Shown: piece by piece, positions 1 through 5,564 of the stretch
Layout: each line of letters begins with the position of its first letter
How positions within the stretch are numbered: position 1 is the stretch's first letter
Assembly: GCA_021163585.1 (NCBI GenBank)
Contig: JAGGTW010000089.1
Location: 1 to 6,303 of the forward strand
From: Desulfurococcales archaeon
GTDB lineage: Archaea > Thermoproteota > Thermoprotei_A > Sulfolobales > NBVN01
Reading direction: 5' to 3'
Length of the DNA stretch: 6,303 nucleotides
Translations under genes and position numbers: made by a program
Notes under the pieces: model-generated
The model's input: only the letters and a program-made list of their open reading frames with translations
What the model was told of the DNA's origin: nothing
Databases searched by the model: none

Positions 1-47
<47 letters not shown>

Positions 48-118
48 CAGCACTGGGGTCTGCCTTATCTTACTCATCTAATTGCTTCTGTACCACATTA
101 GTGATGCAGTGATTCTTA

Positions 119-138
119 TTACTTGCCTAAGCAAGTAA
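119..138. repeat. Perfect 8-bp inverted repeat between tRNA and convergent gene
   Basis: TTACTTGC (119-126), the loop CTAA, and GCAAGTAA (131-138) form a perfect 8-bp stem with a 4-nt loop. It lies in the 177-nt gap between the tRNA end and the stop of the convergent minus-strand gene. It could be a 3'-end hairpin for either transcript or a protein-binding dyad. No clear T-tract follows on the plus strand, so calling it a terminator would be inference. A second short palindrome, TGAGGCCTCA, lies at 169-178. Nothing else in 48-224 looks coding. Confidence 0.5.
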
Positions 139-224
139 CATCCATTTATTTTCCGGGAATTTTGTGATTGAGGCCTCAGGTGGTGGGTAGGTATTCCGTT
201 TACCGCTGTGAAAAAGAATAATTT

Positions 225-1460
225 TCATTTCAGTAAGGGAATAACTATCTCCAGGGTTTTCTCAAGCTCCTTTAAGTAAGCGTTTGCCCTGACGTAGAAG
301 GCGTACGCGTACCTCAAACTGCTAGTTTTTACTTCGTTGAGTTCTAGGCATCTCTGAATAGATTTGTCCGCAAAGTCTATGTCACTGTACGCGCTTGAGA
401 GTAGGTGACTAAGTAGTTCGTCAGGCACCCCCGACTTCTGCGCAAACTCAACTACTCGCTCAGCTGCCCTGACTGCCTCCTCTTTGGCCTTCAGTACATC
501 ACTGGCACCTACACTAAAGTTACTTACCCATGGGTCGGGTATGGCTGATACGTCACTTAGGGAGTTCAAGTACGTCATAGCTACTAGCAAGTAAGTAACT
601 GCCTTCAGCCTGTAGCCCCTATTGTAAAGTAAGCTGGCCTGCTCTACATAACTCCTCACTTCCTGAACAGTCAAGTTACCTAAAGTCCTACCGAGATCCT
701 CAGGCATTAACTCAAGCTTCTTAACAACATCAGCGTGCAGTTTCTCGTACAGACCCTCAACATCCCTAAGAATCCTTCCCGAATTACCTAGCCCTGAAGT
801 CAGTAAGTACTCGCTATCAAGAATTCTCAGCCGGGCATCCTCGAGAACCATGGATGCATGAGAGATCAATAGGTGCTCAGGCCTTCCACTTAATTCCAGG
901 ATCTGAGGGACTTGATCGAGGAGATCCTCAGCACTACTCAGCAAGTCCTCGACCAAGAGGTAAGTAGTCGGGTAGCCACCGCCTAATTTACTAAGCTCCT
1001 TCTCGTACATGTCCTTAACTTCCCTTAATTTAAGCTCCAGTACTCTCACCTCACTAAGTACTGACTCCCTACTTACGGAACCCTCCGAATACTCAATGTA
1101 GGACAGGGCCTCCCTACCCAATATAGATGCTAGCCTACACCACCTAAGGCACTCATAACTCCCTACACGGTCCCTCGCTTCCCTCAAGGCCACCTTAGCC
1201 TTAGCAATCAAGTCACGAACATAACTATCTGACCCACTGTGCTCTGCGGCTTTCTCTATGATTTCCTCAGCGTACTTCACAGCTCTTAAACAATAGTTAC
1301 GGTTGACCGGAACAGACGCATTAATGTACGGAGGGTGCAGGTCTATAGCGCTATTTAAAACAGCACTCGTACTACTCAGATTAGGCGCTGAAGTAGCAGC
1401 TAAGAACGTAAGCACAACCGCAACAGGAATCACAATAACCAGTAGTCTCCGTACATACAT
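225..1460 (-). CDS. Exported or membrane-anchored helical protein, function unknown (411 aa)
   Basis: I do not recognise this family. From the chosen ATG at 1460 the protein has two arginines (4-5), a hydrophobic segment (about 6-22) and a small-residue stretch ending near 25. This suits a signal peptide or N-terminal anchor. The rest is predicted mostly helical and rich in Leu, Glu, Lys, Arg and Ala, with several coiled-coil-like stretches. There is no second membrane span. Four Asn-X-Ser/Thr sequons (for example N27 and N47) and few cysteines (C57, C104, C108 and one near the C-terminus) agree with an extracellular location. The upstream GTG at 1472 overlaps the strong ribosome binding site GGGTGAT (1468-1474) that serves the ATG, so ATG 1460 is preferred; the GTG would add four residues. 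It may be a cell-envelope or scaffold protein, but that is inference. It is not part of an operon: the nearest co-oriented gene starts 335 nt upstream. Confidence 0.8.
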   Translation of the reverse strand: MYVRRLLVIVIPVAVVLTFLAATSAPNLSSTSAVLNSAIDLHPPYINASVPVNRNYCLRAVKYAEEIIEKAAEHSGSDSYVRDLIAKAKVALREARDRVGSYECLRWCRLASILGREALSYIEYSEGSVSRESVLSEVRVLELKLREVKDMYEKELSKLGGGYPTTYLLVEDLLSSAEDLLDQVPQILELSGRPEHLLISHASMVLEDARLRILDSEYLLTSGLGNSGRILRDVEGLYEKLHADVVKKLELMPEDLGRTLGNLTVQEVRSYVEQASLLYNRGYRLKAVTYLLVAMTYLNSLSDVSAIPDPWVSNFSVGASDVLKAKEEAVRAAERVVEFAQKSGVPDELLSHLLSSAYSDIDFADKSIQRCLELNEVKTSSLRYAYAFYVRANAYLKELEKTLEIVIPLLK

Positions 1461-1467
1461 AGGTAAA

Positions 1468-1474
1468 ATCACCC
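1468..1474 (-). promoter_or_regulatory. Ribosome binding site that decides the start at 1460
   Basis: The minus strand reads GGGTGAT, then seven bases, then ATG at 1460. This matches the archaeal anti-Shine-Dalgarno consensus well. The alternative GTG start at 1472 lies inside this site and has no comparable site of its own upstream. Confidence 0.65.
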
Positions 1475-1601
1475 AACATATCTCATGTGAATGCCTGCAC
1501 GAACTAAGAGAGCATAAGCTTGGGGTTCACAACACCAACATAAACCACCGTAATGGGTAATATACTGTATCATCAACAAACAGTCTAATACAACTACTTA
1601 A

Positions 1602-1757
1602 TATACTTTATTTTACTTCCAGCTTGATGAACCATGGAAAAATGTATTAGGGAACATTGGAGAAGTTCCTCAGCACACGCCGAAGGTTCAGATAAATTAC
1701 TCATTCGGTGTGGAGGACCTAATGCTTTATGTGGATGTTGCTTACTCCAGACAATAA
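1602..1757 (+). pseudogene. Protein-like frame without a start codon (possible gene remnant, about 51 codons)
   Basis: The frame opens after a TAA at 1599 and ends at TAA 1755. It reads as a plausible protein tail, with stretches such as LDEPWKNVLGNIGEVPQ and INYSFGVEDLMLYVDVAYSR. It contains no ATG, GTG or TTG until GTG 1710, only 15 codons before the stop. A TATA-like sequence lies at 1601-1610. The overlapping frame from ATG 1634 (72 codons) gives a Cys/Arg/Ser-rich product typical of out-of-frame translation, and it runs into the antisense gene at 1795. The open frame could be the 3' remnant of a lost gene, or chance in A+T-rich DNA. No family is recognised. Confidence 0.25.
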
Positions 1758-1794
1758 AGGGTTACAGTCTACTACGGTGCCGTCACCTAAGGTT

Positions 1795-1938
1795 TTACGG
1801 TTTAGGTGGGAGCTCCCATATATCGCCTTTCTTGACTTTTCCTTTATCGTAATCGCTCAGGAACTTGAGGTAGGGCATGAGCTCCTTAACTATGATTTCC
1901 GCATCCTTCCTCTCATCACCAGTGAGCTTAATCTTCAT
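1795..1938 (-). CDS. Small lysine-rich hypothetical protein (47 aa)
   Basis: This short minus-strand gene starts at ATG 1938 and stops at TAA 1795. The product begins MKIKLTGDERKDAEIIVKE and ends GDIWELPPKP. It is rich in Lys, Asp and Glu, with an amphipathic helix (about 8-25) followed by a charged segment and a Pro-rich tail. Support comes from a TATA-like TTTTATA (within 1971-1980) about 35 nt upstream, a GAGG ribosome binding site (1948-1951) nine bases before the start, and codons like those of its neighbours (AGG, AAG, GAG, CTC). The two overlapping plus-strand frames give implausible proteins. I know no function. It has no hydrophobic segment, so it is probably cytosolic. It appears to be transcribed alone, with no partner within 300 nt on its strand. 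Confidence 0.6.
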   Translation of the reverse strand: MKIKLTGDERKDAEIIVKELMPYLKFLSDYDKGKVKKGDIWELPPKP

Positions 1939-1970
1939 ATTTGCTATCCTCAATTACCCACTCTCATCAG

Positions 1971-1980
1971 TTCTATAAAA
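1971..1980 (-). promoter_or_regulatory. TATA-like element for the 47-aa gene
   Basis: The minus strand reads TTTTATAGAA. An initiation site about 25 nt downstream would fall near 1950, giving a leader of about 12 nt that still carries the GAGG site at 1948-1951. No convincing purine-rich BRE is visible upstream. Confidence 0.45.
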
Positions 1981-2018
1981 GTGAGTTACCCCAGTTAAGC
2001 GGTTGGGCATTACTACTT

Positions 2019-2067
2019 ATTGCCTTAAGGGTTTAATTCAAGATAGGATTAAGGCGGTATCCTATTT
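2019..2067. repeat. Two overlapping, mutually exclusive inverted repeats
   Basis: Stem A pairs ATTGCCTTAA (2019-2028) with TTAAGGCGGT (2049-2058): eight Watson-Crick and two G:U pairs. Stem B pairs ATAGGAT (2043-2049) with ATCCTAT (2059-2065), extendable by one G:U and one A:U pair. The 3' arm of A lies between the two arms of B with no linker, so both cannot form together as a normal pseudoknot. This is the geometry of a switch between alternative hairpins, or of overlapping protein-binding dyads. Which strand is transcribed is unknown. Confidence 0.45.
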
Positions 2068-2204
2068 CATTATGGAGGAATTACTGGATGTTTTATTACC
2101 TCCTCTAATAGTTTCCTGCGGACTCCGGCCATTGAGTACGTTCTACGGGTTTCGTGTGTGTTGAGGAGCATCGGATGCTGAACTGATGGTCAAGGGCTTG
2201 CGTA

Positions 2205-2244
2205 CTTTTAACATAATATTATGGTCAGAGTTTCTCGGGGGTGA
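2205..2244 (+). promoter_or_regulatory. TATA-like region and strong ribosome binding site for the gene at 2248
   Basis: An A+T-rich TATA-like stretch (2205-2221, including CTTTTAACATAATATT) lies 27-43 nt before the start. GGGGTGAT (2237-2244) is a near-ideal archaeal Shine-Dalgarno match just ahead of the TTG at 2248. It fixes that TTG as the start, because no ATG follows in frame until codon 32. Confidence 0.6.
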
Positions 2245-2247
2245 TAT

Positions 2248-2646
2248 TTGGACTTAGTTGCCGTTATAGTTATTAGTGGGGTGAGCGTCGGGTTTGCGCT
2301 GCTACTGTTTGTATCACTGCTGTTTAAGAGCGCTCACACAATGATCGCTGAGGTTGGTGGTGCTGGTGCAGTCAAGAGTGAGGTGGCGAGTACTTACAGC
2401 GAGGCACCTGACGTAAAGCCTGCCGCTGCGGATGAGGGTGAGGCAGTGCATGAGGAGGTTAAGTCAGCTCAGCAGAAAACCAGTACTAAGAGTAAGAAAT
2501 CCTCCAGGAAGACCCGCTCCATCGACGCCAGAATACTCGAGCTGAGGAGGAAGGGCTTGAGCATTAAGAAGATAGCTAAGGAGGTAGGACTATCCCCCTC
2601 CACAGTGTCTAGGAGGTTAAGGAAGCTGGCGTCAAGAAGAAAGTAG
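2248..2646 (+). CDS. Membrane-anchored helix-turn-helix protein (132 aa)
   Basis: The protein starts at TTG behind a strong ribosome binding site. Residues 3-26 form one hydrophobic transmembrane segment with almost no N-terminal tail. Residues 28-88 are a low-complexity linker, first Ala/Glu/Val-rich and then Lys/Ser-rich. Residues 91-128 form a helix-turn-helix domain of the resolvase or Hin-like kind: helix ILELRRKG, then SIKKIAKEVGLSPSTVSRRL, with the Gly-Leu-Ser turn and a basic recognition helix. The C-terminus is strongly basic (ASRRK). By the positive-inside rule the HTH faces the cytoplasm. Such a layout suggests a membrane-tethered transcription regulator or a protein that ties DNA to the membrane; no catalytic domain is present, so it is not a recombinase. 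Its targets are unknown. It has its own promoter and a terminator-like end, so it appears monocistronic, although udp follows 118 nt downstream. Confidence 0.85.
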   Translation: MDLVAVIVISGVSVGFALLLFVSLLFKSAHTMIAEVGGAGAVKSEVASTYSEAPDVKPAAADEGEAVHEEVKSAQQKTSTKSKKSSRKTRSIDARILELRRKGLSIKKIAKEVGLSPSTVSRRLRKLASRRK

Positions 2647-2652
2647 GTTGGT

Positions 2653-2700
2653 ACTCAGTGCTGTTGAGTCGCGAGTAAATTAATCAATAAATTTTCTTTT
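2653..2700 (+). terminator. Possible terminator of the HTH gene
   Basis: A weak stem, ACTCAG (2653-2658) with TTGAGT (2664-2669, one G:T pair), lies just after the stop. It is followed by A+T-rich DNA ending in the T-rich run TTTTCTTTT (2692-2700). In archaea a T-tract alone can end transcription, so the T-run is the stronger part of this call. Confidence 0.4.
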
Positions 2701-2730
2701 CCGAAACACCCGCGTCCAGAACAACTTCTT

Positions 2731-2740
2731 TACTTTTAAA
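2731..2740 (+). promoter_or_regulatory. TATA-like element for udp
   Basis: TACTTTTAAA lies 25-34 nt before the TTG start at 2765. This spacing predicts initiation within a few bases of the start codon, so the transcript may be leaderless or nearly so. GGTGG at 2754-2758 resembles a ribosome binding site, but it would lie upstream of such an initiation site. Confidence 0.5.
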
Positions 2741-2764
2741 CACATTACTTACTGGTGGCTTAGT

Positions 2765-3622
2765 TTGAGGAAGTTAAAGTCAGCTTCCACACCTGTAGAT
2801 GATGTTGGGAGGCAGTACCACATACACCTCAGACGTGGGGATGTACCGAGGTACGTCCTCCTCCCGGGTGACCCTGGGAGAGTCCCGCTGATAGCTAAGT
2901 ACTGGGATGAGTTCAGGGAAGTGGCTAGGCACAGGGAGTACGTGACCTACGTGGGCAGGTATAGAGGGGTTGAGGTCGCGGCTACATCAACAGGTATTGG
3001 CGGGCCTGCTGCAGCCATAGCTATTGAGGAGCTCCTACGTGTCGGTGCAGACACATTCATACGTGTAGGCACTACGGGGGCACTCCAGAAGCACATAGGG
3101 TTAGGTGATGTGGTTATAAGTACGGCAGCTGTCAGGTATGATGGGACAAGCAAGATATATGTGGGTGTTGAGTACCCTGCAGTAGCCGACTTAGAGGTTA
3201 CTCTAGCACTTATTGAAGCAGCAGAGGAGCTCGGCGTCAGGTACCACGTAGGGATAACGGCGAGCAGTGACAGCTTCTACGTAGGTCAGGGAAGGCCGGG
3301 CTTCAGGAACTACATGCCTGAAGAGTGGGCAGGTATTGAGAGGAGGTTACAGGAGATTAACGTTCTTAACTTTGAGATGGAGTCCGCTACAATCTTCACA
3401 CTAGCGAACATATATGGCGTTAGGGCTGGCACGGTCTGTGCGGCGGTAGCTAACCGAGTAACAAATGAGTTCATTCCCGACATAGGTGTTGAGGACGCCA
3501 TCAGGGTATCTAATGAAGCAGTAAGAATCCTCAGTGAGTGGGACACCATAAAGAAGGAGGGGGGCTTCAGGACACCCTCAGTGAAGGTTATTAAGGAGTA
3601 CCTGGCCAGGAGGGGTGTGTGA
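2765..3622 (+). CDS. udp: Uridine phosphorylase
   Basis: This cytosolic enzyme of pyrimidine salvage splits uridine with phosphate into uracil and ribose-1-phosphate. The sequence is a full-length (285 aa) nucleoside phosphorylase-I family member and can be followed against E. coli Udp almost end to end. Visible motifs are the LPGDPGR phosphate loop (33-39, R39), STGIGG (75-80), FIRVGTTGALQ (98-108, R100 and T103), and TASSDSFYVGQGR (165-177). Q175 and R177 are the uracil-specific pair, and NFEMES (202-207) carries the ribose-binding E204, M205 and E206. H21 matches the E. coli ribose-contacting histidine. The Q-x-R pair favours uridine over purine nucleosides. The start is TTG at 2765. The C-terminus extends about 25 residues beyond the core. 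It is probably the first gene of a two-gene unit, with the amidohydrolase-like gene starting 53 nt after its stop. Confidence 0.95.
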   Translation: MRKLKSASTPVDDVGRQYHIHLRRGDVPRYVLLPGDPGRVPLIAKYWDEFREVARHREYVTYVGRYRGVEVAATSTGIGGPAAAIAIEELLRVGADTFIRVGTTGALQKHIGLGDVVISTAAVRYDGTSKIYVGVEYPAVADLEVTLALIEAAEELGVRYHVGITASSDSFYVGQGRPGFRNYMPEEWAGIERRLQEINVLNFEMESATIFTLANIYGVRAGTVCAAVANRVTNEFIPDIGVEDAIRVSNEAVRILSEWDTIKKEGGFRTPSVKVIKEYLARRGV

Positions 3623-3675
3623 GTACATAGTTAAGTATTTCAGTTTAGTTAGTGATGAAGTGAAGGAGGCAGGAC

Positions 3676-4797
3676 ATGGTCAAGATCCTAATTAAGGACG
3701 CCTCAGTACTTACGTTTTCAAGTAGGGAGGACCTGTTCATTGAGAAGGGGTACGTGTTCATTAAGGATGGTGTGGTTGCTGGTGTAGGTAAGGGTGACCC
3801 CCCGGAGGATCTGCAGTACCCTGAACTCTTAATTAACGGAAGAGGAAGGCTGGTGATGCCGGGGCTCTCCTCAGCTATTACTTCAGTCACGCTGTACCCG
3901 CTTAGGTACAGGTTAAGGGGGATGTCATGGGGGGAGGTCGGTGACTACCTCTCAGTACTCACGAGGACTGACGTCTACTACTTAGCGGCACTGACTTTCG
4001 TTGAGCTGGCTACTAGAGGTGTTTCCTCAGTAATGGTGACTGACGTGTACCTTGACAGCGTGGCTAGGGCAGCTAAGGATGTAGGGATCTATGCGACGCT
4101 GGCAGTACCTTTTAACTGTGGCATAAAGGACTTCGACCCTGAGGGCGAGCTGAGGTTACTGATTAACAGGTGGCACGGAAGGGTAGAGGGAGTTAATGCA
4201 GCAGTACTCACATGCCGTGAGGACGATGAGGGTGTCTACTCACTAGCTAAGGAGTTCGGTATTAAGGTGTTTGTGCTGGAGCCTTCCTCCTCTGACGTAG
4301 TGAGGCACGGCAGCGTGATCTGCGTGAACCCAGCTGAAGGAGGTGGTGCGGGTGTTGTGAGATTCGGTGACGGCTTAAGTAGGTGGGGCCCTGACGAAGG
4401 GCTCGGAGTGGGTGTCAGGCCGTCCTACAGCATGCTGGACGTCATTAAGGAGGTAGCTTGGCGGACTGGCAAGCACCCGATCGATGTGTTGGTGGCATCT
4501 ACATTGGTAAATACTTCACTCATAGGGTTTGACGGCATGGGTGCCGTGGATGTAGGGTCTAAAGCAAATATAGTTATGTTTAATATGTCGGAACCTCCTG
4601 GATGGCCCATACCCTCCAGTATTGATTCAGTAGTTAATGCGGTAGTAGGGGGTGACCTGAGGGTGGAGTCACTGATCGTTAACGATGACGTAGTTGTTGA
4701 TTCTGGGGAGACGTTGAATGTGGGTGCTGACTTAATTAAAAAAGCTGTGAGTAGGTTTGAGCCAGTAATTAAAAAGTACTACACTTTAGGGAAGTGA
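3676..4797 (+). CDS. Amidohydrolase-superfamily protein lacking the catalytic metal ligands
   Basis: The overall plan is that of the cytosine/SAH/MTA deaminase-type amidohydrolases. An N-terminal beta domain (LIKDASVLTF, then VFIKDGVVAGVGKG, 1-40) leads to the entry motif PGL (62-64) and a TIM-barrel region with GVSSVMVTDVY (115-125). The C-terminal beta return (GFDGMGAVDVGSKANIVMFN, 284-303) matches the usual G-x-G-S/V-D-V-G-K-x-A-D/N. The catalytic residues are missing. The HxH after PGL is I68-T-S70, the barrel HIHL is V198-F-V-L201, and the late TDG aspartate region reads GVGVRPS. Only three histidines remain in 373 residues (H167, H211, H267). The frame is intact and well expressed by its signals: GGAGG (3665-3669), then ATG at 3676. 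It is therefore probably a maintained non-hydrolytic protein, not debris. Its position behind udp suggests a link to pyrimidine nucleoside or base metabolism, perhaps binding or regulation; that is inference. Confidence 0.82.
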   Translation: MVKILIKDASVLTFSSREDLFIEKGYVFIKDGVVAGVGKGDPPEDLQYPELLINGRGRLVMPGLSSAITSVTLYPLRYRLRGMSWGEVGDYLSVLTRTDVYYLAALTFVELATRGVSSVMVTDVYLDSVARAAKDVGIYATLAVPFNCGIKDFDPEGELRLLINRWHGRVEGVNAAVLTCREDDEGVYSLAKEFGIKVFVLEPSSSDVVRHGSVICVNPAEGGGAGVVRFGDGLSRWGPDEGLGVGVRPSYSMLDVIKEVAWRTGKHPIDVLVASTLVNTSLIGFDGMGAVDVGSKANIVMFNMSEPPGWPIPSSIDSVVNAVVGGDLRVESLIVNDDVVVDSGETLNVGADLIKKAVSRFEPVIKKYYTLGK

Positions 4798-4816
4798 GTT
4801 CACGTAGAAGTACTAC

Positions 4817-5518
4817 CTACTCCTCGGCCTCCCCCGCCTCAACCTTTTCGGATACACCTACAGCCCTCTTCTTTATGTACTCTATAATGTGCTCGGCCTC
4901 TTCTCTGCTGACGTATCTTGCGTTCCTCGTAAACTCCTCGATGTTCTCCCTTAAGGCCTCATCAATACTTCTTCCCTCGGTCATTATCTTTAGCTTCTCA
5001 ACTATGACTGGATTAGGCTCCAGCGCAGCACCCTTCTTGACGTAGGCGATCTCCGCGTTAATTGGTACTACCTCGAAGGCACCGACCTCCCTTTCATCTA
5101 GCTTCATGACGTAGAGTAGGTCGCCGTCCTCTGTCTCACCTATCTTCTCGAATGTGTACTGGACTGCGGACTCCATAATGGTCGCCGCCTTCTCCACGAC
5201 ACTCTTAACAACATTCTCCACTTCCTCGTCGGGTACTCTCTTAAATACCTCGATTTTTAATGTGTCGAACTTCCACTCAATAATCCCTGGCTTTACTTCG
5301 TAGTCTATAGTCACCCTAACAACATCTCCTTTATTCACCTTTAACTCATCGACGAAGATCCTGTAGAGGACCTTATTCAGCTGGGCTACGTGATAGGCTA
5401 CATCACCGGCCTTGACGACACCGTCCTTAATAGCGCTCTTCAGCTGCGCGAATGCGGTCCTCCTCAACTTATCAGCGTAAGCGCCAGCGATAACTAAGCC
5501 AGAACGTAAGGTCGGCAT
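4817..5518 (-). CDS. DUF2258 family protein, ThermoDBP-related (233 aa)
   Basis: The N-terminus (MPTLRSGLVIAGAYADKLRR) and the following helix, FAQLKSAIKDG, are typical of the crenarchaeal DUF2258 family as I recall it. That family includes ThermoDBP, the single-stranded DNA-binding protein of Thermoproteales, and related proteins of uncertain role. Residues 1-150 form the conserved alpha/beta part, with the strand-rich segment VRVTIDYEVKPGIIEWKFDT near 65-85. Residues 150-225 are helical and charged, and the tail is acidic (EAGEAEE), as in many single-strand-binding proteins. It is longer than classical ThermoDBP (about 150 aa). The start is ATG 5518, preceded by GGTGGTT and a TATA-like AATATTTATTT (5551-5561, minus strand). 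It converges with the amidohydrolase-like gene (19-nt gap) and is divergent from the Trm5-like gene. A nucleic-acid-binding role is inferred from the family only. Confidence 0.8.
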   Translation of the reverse strand: MPTLRSGLVIAGAYADKLRRTAFAQLKSAIKDGVVKAGDVAYHVAQLNKVLYRIFVDELKVNKGDVVRVTIDYEVKPGIIEWKFDTLKIEVFKRVPDEEVENVVKSVVEKAATIMESAVQYTFEKIGETEDGDLLYVMKLDEREVGAFEVVPINAEIAYVKKGAALEPNPVIVEKLKIMTEGRSIDEALRENIEEFTRNARYVSREEAEHIIEYIKKRAVGVSEKVEAGEAEE

Positions 5519-5564
5519 CTAACCACCGAGAATATACTCAAATTACTGAGAAATAAATATTCTC
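5519..5564. promoter_or_regulatory. Shared divergent promoter with an 8-bp dyad
   Basis: Only 46 bp separate the two divergent starts. GAGAATAT (5528-5535) and ATATTCTC (5557-5564) form a perfect inverted repeat with a 21-bp spacer. Each arm overlaps an A+T-rich element that can serve as the TATA box of one gene: AATATACT (5531-5538) for the plus gene and AATATTTATTT (read on minus, 5551-5561) for the minus gene. A second small pair, CTCA/TGAG, lies at 5537-5540 and 5547-5550. The layout predicts near-leaderless initiation at 5565 and a leader of about 12 nt carrying GGTGGT for the minus gene. Confidence 0.55.

Larger units (their letters stand above)
1939..2247. other. Gene-poor interval with promoters and inverted repeats
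   Basis: No convincing gene is seen here. The interval holds the promoter of the 47-aa gene, two overlapping hairpins (2019-2067), and a third weak stem (TGGAGGA at 2073-2079 with TCCTCTA at 2101-2107, one G:U pair). It also holds the promoter and ribosome binding site of the gene at 2248. Two antiparallel short frames overlap: plus 2072-2164 (30 codons, begins MEELLDVLL) and minus 2070-2171 (33 codons, containing AGVRRKLLEEVIKHP). Each looks somewhat protein-like but neither has a ribosome binding site, and at most one could be real. Confidence 0.5.

Noticed and set aside
1303..1560. Plus-strand 85-codon frame
   Set aside because: It is antisense to the 5' part of the 225-1460 gene and has an unlikely composition; treated as a shadow.
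1469..1573. Minus-strand 34-codon frame ending in the ribosome binding site of the 411-aa gene
   Set aside because: Its TGA overlaps GGGTGAT, which would suit a coupled leader peptide. However, the composition (Cys, Trp, His, Tyr) is not convincing and it has no ribosome binding site.
1634..1998. Two plus-strand frames (1634-1852 and 1729-1998)
   Set aside because: The first is Cys/Arg/Ser-rich and lies out of frame with the more protein-like frame. Both run antisense through the better supported 47-aa gene. ATG 1634 does sit about 26 nt from a TATA-like sequence, so a leaderless start was considered.
2019..2067. H-type pseudoknot
   Set aside because: The topology crosses, but there is no linker between the 3' arm of the 10-bp first stem and the 3' arm of the second, so both cannot form at once.
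2070..2171. Minus 33-codon frame and overlapping plus 30-codon frame (2072-2164)
   Set aside because: Both look partly protein-like but are antiparallel over the same bases, lack ribosome binding sites, and are short enough to arise by chance.
2155..2215. Possible C/D box small RNA (CTGA next to TGATGG near 2178-2187)
   Set aside because: An internal D'/C'-like pair is present, but no good outer C box or terminal D box is found at the expected spacing.
2947..3549. Minus-strand frames inside udp, and similar ones inside 3676-4797 and 4817-5518
   Set aside because: They are antisense shadows of well-supported genes, with Ser/Thr/Pro-rich products.
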